A DNA stretch of 24,801 nucleotides from Flavobacteriales bacterium. Lineage in GTDB: Bacteria; Bacteroidota; Bacteroidia; Flavobacteriales; UA16. This document shows positions 14,445 through 21,900 of this stretch, piece by piece (positions within the stretch are counted from its first letter, which is position 1; each line of letters opens with the position of its first letter). The notes under the pieces were generated by a model. It searched no databases, had not been told where the DNA came from, and was given only the letters and a program-made list of their open reading frames with translations. Both the position numbers and the translations under genes were made by a program. The stretch covers positions 1 to 24,801 of the forward strand of contig JAOIQU010000022.1 of assembly GCA_028141885.1 (NCBI GenBank), read 5' to 3'.

Positions 14445-14483
14445 AATGCAAACGACCCGCCTCAAGGCAGGTCGTTTTGCATT
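14445..14483 (-). terminator. Second long hairpin, likely rpmB terminator
   Basis: A stem of about 16 pairs (AATGCAAACGACC against GGTCGTTTTGCATT, with one bulged T at 14478 and one C/A mismatch) closes on GCC-TCAA-GGC. Read on the minus strand it lies about 27 bases after the rpmB stop (14511) and is followed by a short TTTT, which fits a terminator for the rsfS-rpmB operon. Confidence 0.65.
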
Positions 14484-14510
14484 GCGTGAGCCTCGCTCAC
14501 CGTCGGGACA

Positions 14511-14753
14511 TCACTTCGCTTGAAGCACCCCGAGCTCCTCACCACGCTTCATGGCAGCGAGCACGCCGATCTTGCTGATGGTGCGAATCGCTTTCGCAGA
14601 AACACGCAACGTTACCCAGCGGTCTTCTTCAGGAATGTAGAAGCGCTTGCGCTGAAGGTTGGGGTAGAAACGACGCTTTGTCTTACGCTGAGAGTGCGAA
14701 ACGTTGTTTCCCACCATCACTTTCTTCCCGGTAATTTCACAGACGCGGCTCAT
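14511..14753 (-). CDS. rpmB: 50S ribosomal protein bL28
   Basis: The 80-residue protein starts [20 protein letters not shown], followed by [20 protein letters not shown], a clear bL28 signature, and it has the length usual for Bacteroidota. bL28 is a small basic protein of the large ribosomal subunit. The second half ([19 protein letters not shown]) matches the family as well. It lies 39 bases after cinA on the same strand and is probably the last gene of the rsfS operon, though a promoter of its own cannot be excluded (a TTTCTTTG run lies upstream at about 14778-14771, one mismatch from the -7 consensus). In many Bacteroidota rpmB is followed by rpmG and a DUF4295 gene; here two hairpins and the convergent SPFH gene follow instead. 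Confidence 0.96.
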   Translation of the reverse strand: MSRVCEITGKKVMVGNNVSHSQRKTKRRFYPNLQRKRFYIPEEDRWVTLRVSAKAIRTISKIGVLAAMKRGEELGVLQAK

Positions 14754-14792
14754 GGCTCTAATTTTTAGGACTGCAAAGAAACAACTTTTTGG

Positions 14793-16067
14793 TCATTCAT
14801 CCAACCCTTTGCCCCCTCCTTCTCTCAACGATTCGTGGAGGTGCGTCAAAATGCGTCGGGAGGCCCGCTCCACGATTCGTTCGCGCTGATGGCCAAAGCG
14901 GTGGCACCATGCCTGAACGCCGTTCGGTCCAGCCACAGCCATCCACACCATGCCCACAGGCTTTTCTGGGGTTCCTCCTGACGGCCCCGCCACGCCAGAC
15001 GTCGCCATGGCCCAGTCCGTCCCCAAAGTCGTCCGTGCCCCGAGGGCCATGGCTTTGACCACGACTTCACTGACGGCGCCGTGAATCTGGAGGTCCTTTT
15101 CAGAGACCCCGAGTTGGCGCACTTTCACAGCGTTGTCGTACGCCACAATGCCTCCCCAAAACGCGGCACTGGCGCCGGGTACCGACGTCAACATCGACGC
15201 CACTTTGCCCCCCGTGCATGACTCGGCCGTGCCCACCGTTTCGCCGCGCTGGGCCAACCGGCTGAGCACCGCCTCCGGCAACCCCGAATTGCCTCGTCCA
15301 ATGACGTGGTCACCGGCAAGCGCCACGAAGGCATCTCCTTCTTCCCGCAACAAGGCCTCCAGGGACTCTCGGTCCTCCGCGGGGCCTTGCACCCCGAGCC
15401 GGACTTTGACCTGACCAGGCGAAGGGAGGTACGCGAGGGTCACCCCTTTGCCAGGCAACGCGTCTTCCCATTTGGCCACGAGAGCCGCAAGCGAGGACTC
15501 GCCAATTCCTGCAGTCACGATGGTTTCGTACAGCGTGGTCGGGAGGGTGAAATGGCTCCGGAGCTTGGGGAGCACCTCAGCACGCATCAGGCCTTCCATC
15601 TCGTAGGGCACCCCGGGCATGCTGACCACCACCTTGCCTCCAGGGCGGTCAAACCACATGCCTGAAGCCGTTCCCAATGGGTTGGGCAACACCGTGCAAT
15701 CCTTCGGAAGCATGGCTTGCAGTCGGTTCACTTCCAAAAATGGCACGTTGCGCGATTCGAACCAAGCTTGGATCTTTTGGGCGATGTCTTCGTGCATGAC
15801 CAACTCGGTCCCAAAGTGCGAAGCGAGCACGTGCTTGGTCAAGTCGTCTTTGGTCGGACCGAGCCCGCCTGTGACGAGCACCAAGTCTGCGAGTTCCAGA
15901 CCCCGGTCTATTTCTCGTCGAATGTCATCCGGGTTGTCGGAAATCGTCACCACGCCAGAGACGCGCCAACCATCCTCTGTGAGGCTCTGTCCCATCCAAG
16001 CGGCGTTGGTGTTGACCGTTTGGCCAATCAACAACTCATCCCCGATGGACAGAAGGTGAACGCGCAT
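14793..16067 (-). CDS. cinA: CinA family protein (NMN deamidase / MoCF-like domains)
   Basis: The 424-residue protein has the two-domain CinA layout. The N-terminal COG1058/MoCF-like domain (about 1-170) begins MRVHLLSIGDELLIGQTVNTN and includes LVTGGLGPTKDDLT; in relatives it acts on ADP-ribose-type pyrophosphates. The C-terminal PncC-type domain (about 265-420), with TAESCTGGKVASMLTSVPGAS and ATSGVAGPSGGTPEKPVG, deamidates nicotinamide mononucleotide to recycle NAD. The Ser in ESCTGG is the expected active-site region. Length and both domains are complete. It starts 3 bases after the psd stop and is followed by rpmB. CinA next to rpmB is a familiar neighbour pair in Bacteroidota; the link to the phospholipid genes upstream appears to be by operon fusion. 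Confidence 0.95.
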   Translation of the reverse strand: MRVHLLSIGDELLIGQTVNTNAAWMGQSLTEDGWRVSGVVTISDNPDDIRREIDRGLELADLVLVTGGLGPTKDDLTKHVLASHFGTELVMHEDIAQKIQAWFESRNVPFLEVNRLQAMLPKDCTVLPNPLGTASGMWFDRPGGKVVVSMPGVPYEMEGLMRAEVLPKLRSHFTLPTTLYETIVTAGIGESSLAALVAKWEDALPGKGVTLAYLPSPGQVKVRLGVQGPAEDRESLEALLREEGDAFVALAGDHVIGRGNSGLPEAVLSRLAQRGETVGTAESCTGGKVASMLTSVPGASAAFWGGIVAYDNAVKVRQLGVSEKDLQIHGAVSEVVVKAMALGARTTLGTDWAMATSGVAGPSGGTPEKPVGMVWMAVAGPNGVQAWCHRFGHQRERIVERASRRILTHLHESLREGGGKGLDE

Positions 16068-16070
16068 GGG

Positions 16071-16733
16071 TCAGGCGTTGGCAGGCAACGTGGCCAAAAC
16101 CGTTTCTCGCCCCTTGACCTTTTGCTCCAAACCAACGTGAATGTCTGAGCCCAGAGGCAAAAACACATCTATCCGCGAACCAAATTTGATGAACCCCACC
16201 TCTTCACCGAGCTCCACTTGTTGTCCTGGCTCGATGTACCAACGAATGCGCCGAGCAACCGCACCTGCGATTTGACGGAACAGCACAGGTCCTCGAGCTC
16301 CATTGATGACGAGGGTGGTGCGTTCGTTTTCGGTGCTGCTTTTGGGGTGCCAGGCCACGAGATACTTGCCAGGATGGTAGTTGGCATGGGTCACTACCCC
16401 CGCCATGGGCGCCCACTGCGCATGCACATTCAATGGACTCATGAAAATGCTGACTTGAATGCGCTTGTCCCCAAACACTTCAGACTCCTCCACCTCTTCG
16501 ATGACCACAACCTTGCCGTCTGAGGGACACAGGATTTGGCCTTCTTCTGCGACAGGCACCCGCTTGGGAATGCGGAAAAATTGGGCGATCAACACCACGT
16601 CCAACAAACCGAGCACACCCACGAGTTGAACCAACCAAGTCTCGGCTTCCAGCCAGAAAAGCAGTCCGACAGCCACAAGAGCCGAGCTCGCGGCGAAGCT
16701 CACCAATCCGTAACCTTCTCTGTGCAACGTCAT
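16071..16733 (-). CDS. psd: Phosphatidylserine decarboxylase proenzyme
   Basis: The enzyme decarboxylates phosphatidylserine to phosphatidylethanolamine, the main Bacteroidota phospholipid. The 220-residue length and single short domain fit the compact PSD group. Two hydrophobic segments (about 11-28 and 35-52) anchor it to the inner membrane. Family marks are LCPSDGKVV (68-76), FMSPLNVH (97-104), HPKSSTENERT (129-139) and KFGSRIDVFLP, in which cleavage between Gly185 and Ser186 would generate the pyruvoyl group. The substrate-making enzyme PssA is not in the window. It lies 13 bases after cdsA and 3 bases before cinA. CdsA supplies CDP-diacylglycerol, so two steps of the same head-group route are encoded side by side. 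Confidence 0.94.
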   Translation of the reverse strand: MTLHREGYGLVSFAASSALVAVGLLFWLEAETWLVQLVGVLGLLDVVLIAQFFRIPKRVPVAEEGQILCPSDGKVVVIEEVEESEVFGDKRIQVSIFMSPLNVHAQWAPMAGVVTHANYHPGKYLVAWHPKSSTENERTTLVINGARGPVLFRQIAGAVARRIRWYIEPGQQVELGEEVGFIKFGSRIDVFLPLGSDIHVGLEQKVKGRETVLATLPANA

Positions 16734-16746
16734 CCTTCAGGTGTTT

Positions 16747-17382
16747 TTAGGGTGCGAAAATGCACCAAAGAATCGCATAGACGGGTGCGGCGAACAAAAA
16801 TCCGTCAAACCTGTCCATGATGCCGCCATGTCCTGGCAACAAGGAACCTGAATCTTTCATGTTTCGGCGGCGCTTCCATGCGCTCTGGGTCAAATCCCCG
16901 GCCGTCGAGAGTGCGCCCATCAGTCCACCCAACCACGCCCACTCCCATCCCAAACTCAGGCCCGCCACGAGTGCGGACGCCACGACCCCTCCAACGGTGC
17001 CTTCCCAGGATTTGCCGGGCGATACCGACGGCCAAAGTTTGTGCTTGCCCAACGGCTTGCCCACCACAAATGCCCCTGTGTCGTTCGCCCAAATCATCCA
17101 GAGGAAACTCAAGATCGGCCATGGGTCATAGGGCTCTGCCTCTCCCAGCCAAACCAACGCAGCCAAAGCTGGAACAGGAAAGAACCAAAGCAAAGCTTTA
17201 GGCCAACGTGTTGACACTCCCTCAGGGGCTTTGAACCATTCTGACCAAGCAAGTGCTGCCACCAAGGCCCACAACATGGCATTGCTCCATGCGGACCAAA
17301 TCACCGCCCCCATCACGACCCCCACAAAGGCAATGCCGGTCAGGCCTCTTGTCACCCATTCGTTTCCCACGCGAGCACTCAT
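16747..17382 (-). CDS. cdsA: Phosphatidate cytidylyltransferase (short form, 211 aa)
   Basis: CdsA converts phosphatidate and CTP to CDP-diacylglycerol, the precursor of all phospholipids here. The C-terminal signature SAWKRRRNMKDSGSLLPGHG, then GIMDRFDG, carries the conserved Lys-Asp and Asp-Arg-x-Asp residues that bind metal and CTP. WANDTGAFVVGKPLGKHK and SPGKSWEGTVGG are also typical. The ATG at 17382 overlaps the DUF2007 stop by four bases (ATGA); a longer reading from 17466 would run through that gene and has no family support. With this start it has about five or six membrane spans, fewer than usual: the family is commonly 260-280 residues, so the N-terminal span set is reduced. The catalytic end is complete. 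Confidence 0.93.
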   Translation of the reverse strand: MSARVGNEWVTRGLTGIAFVGVVMGAVIWSAWSNAMLWALVAALAWSEWFKAPEGVSTRWPKALLWFFPVPALAALVWLGEAEPYDPWPILSFLWMIWANDTGAFVVGKPLGKHKLWPSVSPGKSWEGTVGGVVASALVAGLSLGWEWAWLGGLMGALSTAGDLTQSAWKRRRNMKDSGSLLPGHGGIMDRFDGFLFAAPVYAILWCIFAP

Positions 17383-17594
17383 CCTTCCAAGGCATTGAGC
17401 CACACGGCCGCTGGCTCGGCGTGTTCCTCGGGCACCCAAATTTCGACAGGCCTCGTTGCGAAGCACATGCCCACGTAACTCGAATCTTGCTTGTTCACCA
17501 CGACTGCAGGAATCCCTGCGGCTTCCATGCCACTCTGAAGCAGCGGAGCGAGGTTGGCGTCAGGACATGTTGTCGCGAGCACCCAGCCTTTCAT
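17379..17594 (-). CDS. DUF2007-type small protein (71 aa)
   Basis: The 71-residue protein begins [20 protein letters not shown] and continues GMEAAGIPAVVVNKQDSSYV, then VEIWVPEEHAEPAAVWLNAL. This strand-helix-strand pattern, with VVVNKQDSSY in the middle and a VWVPEE-like strand near the end, is the DUF2007 family (a small ferredoxin-like fold relative of signal-transducing PII-like proteins). These proteins are often written as binding-type, but no function is established. It overlaps ftsH by four bases upstream and cdsA by four bases downstream, so it is translated in a chain with both. The position between a membrane protease and a lipid enzyme is the only functional hint. Confidence 0.85.
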   Translation of the reverse strand: MKGWVLATTCPDANLAPLLQSGMEAAGIPAVVVNKQDSSYVGMCFATRPVEIWVPEEHAEPAAVWLNALEG

Positions 17595-19576
17595 TCCTCA
17601 GATTTGGGTGCTTCAGAAGCGCTGTCATCCTCAGCCTGAGGCTCCTCGGCGGGCTCAGCAATCGCAGGAGTGGCAGAGGCAAAGGGACGTTCGCCCAAGA
17701 TGCGTTGCACGTCTTCCTTGAAGATGACTTCGTTGTCCAACAGGGACTGGGCCAACGCCTCAAGCTTCTCCTGATTCTCGGCGAGGATGTCCTTCGCCCG
17801 AGCGTAAGCCCGCTCGATGACCGCACTGACCTCCTCGTCAATGATCCGCGCCGTTTCCTCGCTGTAAGGCTTGGTAAAAGAATTTTCACCCCTGCTGTCA
17901 TAGTAGCTGCGGTTGCCAATGCGCTCGTTGAGTCCGTAAACAGAGACCATTGCGTAGGCTTGCTTGGTGACCTTCTCGAGGTCGCTGAGGGCGCCTGTTG
18001 AAATTTTACCAAAGATGATTTCCTCCGCAGCACGGCCACCAAGGGCGGCACACATCTCATCAAAGATTTGCTCTGTGGTGGTGATGGCTCGCTCTTCAGG
18101 CAAATACCAAGCAGCGCCGAGGCTTTGGCCGCGGGGAACGATGCTGACTTTCACCAGCGGCGACGCAAATTCCACCAACCAACTGACCACGGCGTGGCCA
18201 GCCTCGTGGAAGGCAATCGTGTTCTTTTCGTGGTCGGTGATGATCTTGGTGCGCTTTTCGAGACCTCCAATGATGCGGTCGACCGCATCCAGAAAGTCTT
18301 GGTGAGACACCAGTTTTCTGTCCTTACGCGCCGCGAACAAAGCGGCCTCATTGCAGACGTTCGCGATGTCGGCACCGCTGAATCCAGGGGTTTGCTTGGA
18401 CAAGAAATCCACGTCGACGGAACTGTCGGTTTTGATGGGCCTGAGGTGCACGTCAAAAATGGACTTTCGCTCATTGACATCCGGCATGTCCACGTAAATC
18501 TGACGGTCGAATCGTCCAGCGCGCATCAAGGCCTTGTCCAGAATGTCCGCTCGGTTCGTGGCCGCCAAAATGATGACACCGCTGTTGGTGCCGAAGCCAT
18601 CCATCTCCGTCAGCAATTGGTTGAGCGTGTTTTCCCGCTCGTCGTTGGACCCAAAATTGGCGTTCTTGCCACGGGCGCGTCCAATCGCGTCGATTTCATC
18701 GATGAAGATGATCGCCGGCGACTTTTCCTTGGCTTGTTTGAAAAGGTCGCGAACCCGGGAGGCCCCGACGCCGACGAACATCTCCACAAAGTCCGATCCA
18801 CTCAAACTGAAGAATGGCACTTGGGCCTCTCCAGCGACGGCTTTCGCCAACAGCGTTTTGCCTGTCCCTGGAGATCCAACAAGCAGAGCTCCTTTGGGTA
18901 TTTTCGCACCGAGCTCCGTGTACTTTTCCGGGTTTTTCAGGAAATCGACGATTTCTTGAAGTTCTTCCTTGGCACCGTCCACACCGGCCACGTCTTTGAA
19001 CGTTACGTTGGTTCCCTCTCCGTTCTCGAACACCTGGGCTTTGGACTTGCCGATGTTGAAGATTTGTCCTCCACCAGGCGCACCTCCGCCCAATCGGCGC
19101 ATCAAGAACATCCAAACCACCACCATGAGCCCCAGGAAAATCACCCAGGACAAAATCTGACCGCCCCATTCGTTGGGAGGATCAAAGCGCAGGTCGAATC
19201 CATGTTGCTCCTGGAGTTCTTTGAGGTCCGTTTGATACGCATCGCCTTCGGGAATGTTCATGGTCGCATCCGACCCGGCGTACAAGGCCTGAAGCAACTG
19301 CGGCTCAGCCTGGTCGCCCAACAAACTGTCCCGTACTTCTTTGGTGAAGAACACACTCGCAGTGTGCCCGTTGTGGGTGACTTTGGCAATCTGACCCGCT
19401 TCAGCCATTTCCTTGAATTCCGGCCAATGGATTCGCTTTTGTCCACTCGATTCTCCCAACATGACCATCGCCAACAGGAACACGGCCACGATGGCATAGA
19501 CCCAGTAGAAATTGAGGTTTTTGCCTGGCTTGTTGCCCCCAGAAGGTGGCGCTTTTTTGGGTTGCTTCTCTTCCAT
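17591..19576 (-). CDS. ftsH: ATP-dependent zinc metalloprotease FtsH
   Basis: FtsH is a hexameric inner-membrane AAA+ protease that extracts and degrades membrane and some soluble proteins. The 661-residue reading from the ATG at 19576 has a first membrane span at about 22-41, a periplasmic domain, and a second span at about 141-158. The AAA module has Walker A GSPGTGKT (234-241), Walker B IIFIDEID (289-296) and the arginine finger segment [10 protein letters not shown] (351-360). The protease site is FHEAGH (His457, Glu458, His461), with Asp532 as the third ligand. A longer frame upstream (to 19732) overlaps rsfS and is not supported. The tail (about 636-661) is acidic and low-complexity. 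It begins 5 bases after rsfS. Confidence 0.97.
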   Translation of the reverse strand: MEEKQPKKAPPSGGNKPGKNLNFYWVYAIVAVFLLAMVMLGESSGQKRIHWPEFKEMAEAGQIAKVTHNGHTASVFFTKEVRDSLLGDQAEPQLLQALYAGSDATMNIPEGDAYQTDLKELQEQHGFDLRFDPPNEWGGQILSWVIFLGLMVVVWMFLMRRLGGGAPGGGQIFNIGKSKAQVFENGEGTNVTFKDVAGVDGAKEELQEIVDFLKNPEKYTELGAKIPKGALLVGSPGTGKTLLAKAVAGEAQVPFFSLSGSDFVEMFVGVGASRVRDLFKQAKEKSPAIIFIDEIDAIGRARGKNANFGSNDERENTLNQLLTEMDGFGTNSGVIILAATNRADILDKALMRAGRFDRQIYVDMPDVNERKSIFDVHLRPIKTDSSVDVDFLSKQTPGFSGADIANVCNEAALFAARKDRKLVSHQDFLDAVDRIIGGLEKRTKIITDHEKNTIAFHEAGHAVVSWLVEFASPLVKVSIVPRGQSLGAAWYLPEERAITTTEQIFDEMCAALGGRAAEEIIFGKISTGALSDLEKVTKQAYAMVSVYGLNERIGNRSYYDSRGENSFTKPYSEETARIIDEEVSAVIERAYARAKDILAENQEKLEALAQSLLDNEVIFKEDVQRILGERPFASATPAIAEPAEEPQAEDDSASEAPKSEE

Positions 19577-19581
19577 GCTGT

Positions 19582-19953
19582 TCAATTCGAAGTGTGGTGT
19601 CGGGCGGGAGCATCTCCCCACAGTTCCTCCAACGCATAGTGCGCTCGAGCCTCGCTGTGAAAGATGTGCACGACCACATCGCTGTAGTCGAGGATGACCC
19701 ACTCTCCTCCTCTCAAACCATGAACCCCCCATGGACGTTCATTCAAAGTTTGAGAAGTTGCTTGTTCGACTGAGCGCGCAAGAGCTTCAACTTGGGTACG
19801 ACTGGACGCAGACGCCACGACAAACGTCGCAGCGATGGCGTGCGTCAATGGACGCAAATCCAACGAAACAATGTCTTGAGCCTTGACGGCTTCCAAGCCT
19901 TGGATCACCACTTGTTCCAGGGCTTCTGTAGGGGGAGGTGTGATTGAATTCAT
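19582..19953 (-). CDS. rsfS: Ribosome silencing factor RsfS
   Basis: RsfS binds uL14 on the 50S subunit and blocks joining with the 30S subunit when nutrients are scarce. The 123-residue protein shows the family pattern: GLEAVKAQDIVSLDLRPLTH (19-38), FVVASASSRTQVEALARSVE (44-63), then GLRGGEWVILDYSDVVVHIF (79-98) and YALEELWGDA near the end. The ATG at 19953 gives normal length. It is the first gene of the long minus-strand operon; a TACCTTTG box lies 18-25 bases upstream. Divergent birA starts on the other side of the same region. The rsfS-ftsH order is typical of Bacteroidota. Confidence 0.96.
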   Translation of the reverse strand: MNSITPPPTEALEQVVIQGLEAVKAQDIVSLDLRPLTHAIAATFVVASASSRTQVEALARSVEQATSQTLNERPWGVHGLRGGEWVILDYSDVVVHIFHSEARAHYALEELWGDAPARHHTSN

Positions 19954-19970
19954 CCGTGCTTCCGCAGTTT

Positions 19971-19978
19971 CAAAGGTA
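19971..19978 (-). promoter_or_regulatory. Bacteroidota-type -7 box (TACCTTTG) for the rsfS-ftsH operon
   Basis: Minus-strand 19978-19971 reads TACCTTTG, an exact TAnnTTTG match, ending 17 bases before the rsfS ATG. It stands one base from the plus-strand box at 19980-19987, within an imperfect palindrome (TTCAAA...TTTGAA). Confidence 0.55.
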
Positions 19979-19979
19979 C

Positions 19980-19987
19980 TACTTTTG
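19980..19987 (+). promoter_or_regulatory. Bacteroidota-type -7 box (TACTTTTG) for birA
   Basis: TACTTTTG matches TAnnTTTG. It would start a transcript a few bases before the GTG at 19999 and about 55 bases before the favoured birA ATG at 20047. No clear -33 element is seen. Confidence 0.45.
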
Positions 19988-20046
19988 AAGGGGTTCCCGT
20001 GAAGACGACGCCGCGCCGCTTCCCAAGGAAAGCCAAACAGTCATCC

Positions 20047-20814
20047 ATGCCGTTCATCCATCACCACCGCCCAGACGTGCCCAGCACAAACCAATGGGCC
20101 ATGGACTGGTTGAAAAGCGAAGGTCCGCACCGTCCCATCCTGTTCACTGCGGACCACCAAACCGAAGGCAAAGGTCAACGAGAGCGCCAATGGCACTCGG
20201 AACGAGGTCGAGATGTGGTCATGAGCCTGGTCCTGCCTGTGCAACCCCATTGGACGCCTGCTTCCTTGAACAAGCGCGTGGCGTTGACCGTTCGCTCAAC
20301 CTTGCTTGAGGCTCTTCCCGGGGCCATGAACGAACGATCTGTGCTTGTGAAATGGCCCAACGACGTGTTGATTTGGCATGGTGCTGGTCACTACAAAGTG
20401 GGGGGCATTCTGGTGGAGAATGTGTGGCGCGGCTCAGCTTGGTCTCATGTAGTGATCGGCATCGGCGTCAACGTTCAATCCAGGAGACTGACCCAACCCT
20501 ATCGCGCCATCAGTTTGTCGGACGCATGGCAATCATCCGTGACGCCTCATGTCCTTGTTGAACAACTTGCCAAACGTCTCATTCAAGATCTCCATCAACC
20601 CTTCGCCGGCTTGGACGCCGACTATCACCACGCGTTGTTCGCACTCAACGAAACGCGGCCATTTGTGGTCGGAGGACGCACCCATGAAGGCCGACTGACC
20701 GCCGTTGACGCTCAGGGGACAGGCCAATTCTCTTGGAATCCTGATGAAAATGCGGCTCCGCCACCTCCCAATCGGCTCACATCTTCAGAAGTCCAATGGT
20801 GTTGGCCGACCTGA
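20047..20814 (+). CDS. birA: Biotin--[acetyl-CoA-carboxylase] ligase (no DNA-binding domain)
   Basis: The enzyme makes biotinoyl-AMP and attaches biotin to the acetyl-CoA carboxylase carrier protein. From the ATG at 20047 it has 255 residues, beginning MPFIHHHRPDVPSTNQWAMD, where STNQ matches the family start. Key motifs are TADHQTEGKGQRERQW (the ATP/biotin loop, GRGRxGRxW in most members; here GKGQRERQW), VKWPNDVLI and KVGGILVE. There is no N-terminal winged helix, so this is the monofunctional class without repressor activity. The upstream GTG at 19999 would add 16 basic residues; it is less likely because the family starts near the HHH segment. The 3' end is 25 bases from the convergent SRPBCC gene. 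The QR in place of the usual GR of the loop is a minor variation. Confidence 0.92.
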   Translation: MPFIHHHRPDVPSTNQWAMDWLKSEGPHRPILFTADHQTEGKGQRERQWHSERGRDVVMSLVLPVQPHWTPASLNKRVALTVRSTLLEALPGAMNERSVLVKWPNDVLIWHGAGHYKVGGILVENVWRGSAWSHVVIGIGVNVQSRRLTQPYRAISLSDAWQSSVTPHVLVEQLAKRLIQDLHQPFAGLDADYHHALFALNETRPFVVGGRTHEGRLTAVDAQGTGQFSWNPDENAAPPPPNRLTSSEVQWCWPT

Positions 20815-20839
20815 CGTCCGCAACACCAGAGCCGTTTGA

Positions 20840-21247
20840 TCAGTACCGCGCTTGCAGGGTTTGCGCCATTTGGGCAAAAAGCCCCTTCAACGCGGGCTCA
20901 ACCATCATTTTGGTGAATGGATTGAGGTCCGCATCGCAGCCCACTTGACACGTGGAACCCTCGCCTTTGGGCTTGACGTTGACTTCCAAGTTGAATTTGA
21001 CTGGAGTGGGGGCTTGCGTCACCAACGTCAACACCGTGCCTGTCGTTGCGCTGTTGTCCGACGTCCTGAGCAAATGAATGGCCACACCGCCGGTCACTTT
21101 GAACGTGCAGGTGTCCCCTTCCGAGGAGAAATCGCTCACGGGTCCAGCGCCCAACAACTCTCCAAACGTATTCCAATCCTGAAAATCGCGAGCCACCAAT
21201 TCAGGCGCCGCTGACAATGCCACCACAGGCGATTCAATGCGAGTCAT
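20840..21247 (-). CDS. SRPBCC (START-like) family protein
   Basis: The 135-residue protein starts TRIESPVVALSAAPELVARD, a small amphipathic opening seen in SRPBCC proteins paired with pyrE in Bacteroidota. Later segments are SDFSSEGDTCTFKVTGG, then IHLLRTSDN, VKFNLEVNVKPKGEGSTCQV, and a C-terminal helix FTKMMVEPALKGLFAQMAQTLQ, consistent with the helix-grip fold with a long C-terminal helix. These folds bind hydrophobic ligands in a deep cavity. No ligand is known for this subgroup. Its start overlaps the pyrE stop by four bases (ATGA), so expression is linked to pyrE. Cys residues at about 47, 99 and 103 are not arranged as a metal site. Confidence 0.82.
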   Translation of the reverse strand: MTRIESPVVALSAAPELVARDFQDWNTFGELLGAGPVSDFSSEGDTCTFKVTGGVAIHLLRTSDNSATTGTVLTLVTQAPTPVKFNLEVNVKPKGEGSTCQVGCDADLNPFTKMMVEPALKGLFAQMAQTLQARY

Positions 21248-21900
21248 GATTTGGATTGTTGTTCACTCCAAGCAACCGGATCTGCCGACCACGCCTCCAA
21301 CAACGAGGCTTGATCTTGGGTGACGTAGCCTTCCGAAAGGGCTTGCTCTAGCATCGTGGGGTAATCTGTCAACACTTCAAACGCGCATTTCGAGTCTTCA
21401 AATCGGGTCACAGAATCTTCGAACCCATATGAGAAAATGGCGACAAGGCCCTTGACCTCAAGGTTGGCTTCCCTCAGGGCAGCGACTGCATTTAAACTGC
21501 TTTTTCCAGTTGAAATCAAATCCTCCACGACCACGACGTTGCGCATGGTGTCGAGGTCTCCCTCCACTTGTTGACCCGTGCCATGCGATTTGGCTGAACT
21601 GCGGACATAGCAAAAGGGCACTCCCATTTCTTGGGCCACAAGGGCTCCAAGGGCAATGCCTCCTGTCGCCACACCCGCGATGCCGTCAGGCTTGCCAAAC
21701 CGGTTTTCGATCAACTCGTTGGTCAATTGACGAACAAATGTGCGAACCGCAGGATGAGACAAGATCTTTCGATTGTCGCAGTAAATGGGGGACAACCTAC
21801 CGCTGGCCCAGGTGAAAGGATCGTTTGGACGGAGCTGGATGGCTTTGATGCGCAGCAAGAATTCCGCTACCTTTCGGCGTTGATCGGACTCAATGGTCAT
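21244..21900 (-). CDS. pyrE: Orotate phosphoribosyltransferase
   Basis: PyrE joins orotate to PRPP, giving orotidine monophosphate in pyrimidine synthesis. The 218-residue protein has the usual length. The PRPP-binding motif is VVVVEDLISTGKS (about 122-134) with the acidic pair Glu-Asp. The hood/flexible-loop region includes GIAGVATGGIALGALVAQEM and FCYVRSSAKSHGTGQQVEGD. The start MTIESDQRRKVAEFLLRIKAIQLRPNDPFTWASG is typical. The ATG at 21900 lies on top of the opposing NUDIX start (21899); a TAGCTTTG box on this strand (21912-21905) ends four bases before the ATG, so the mRNA may be leaderless. SRPBCC follows with a four-base overlap. Confidence 0.96.
   Translation of the reverse strand: MTIESDQRRKVAEFLLRIKAIQLRPNDPFTWASGRLSPIYCDNRKILSHPAVRTFVRQLTNELIENRFGKPDGIAGVATGGIALGALVAQEMGVPFCYVRSSAKSHGTGQQVEGDLDTMRNVVVVEDLISTGKSSLNAVAALREANLEVKGLVAIFSYGFEDSVTRFEDSKCAFEVLTDYPTMLEQALSEGYVTQDQASLLEAWSADPVAWSEQQSKS
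21868..21875 (+). promoter_or_regulatory. Near-match -7 box (TACCTTTC) for the NUDIX gene
   Basis: TACCTTTC differs from TAnnTTTG only in the last base and lies 23 bases before the ATG at 21899, inside pyrE. Weak, single-mismatch support. Confidence 0.3.

Noticed and set aside
17383..17466. Upstream extension of cdsA through the DUF2007 gene
   Set aside because: The ATGA coupling at 17379-17382 and the basic, non-membrane character of the extension favour the start at 17382.
18068..19639. 523-codon open frame on the plus strand opposite ftsH
   Set aside because: No family motif, while the minus strand has intact Walker A, Walker B and HExxH. Shadow frame.
19577..19732. Upstream extension of ftsH
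   Set aside because: The stretch overlaps rsfS and is rich in Arg, Cys and Gly; the ATG at 19576 gives a normal FtsH N-terminus.
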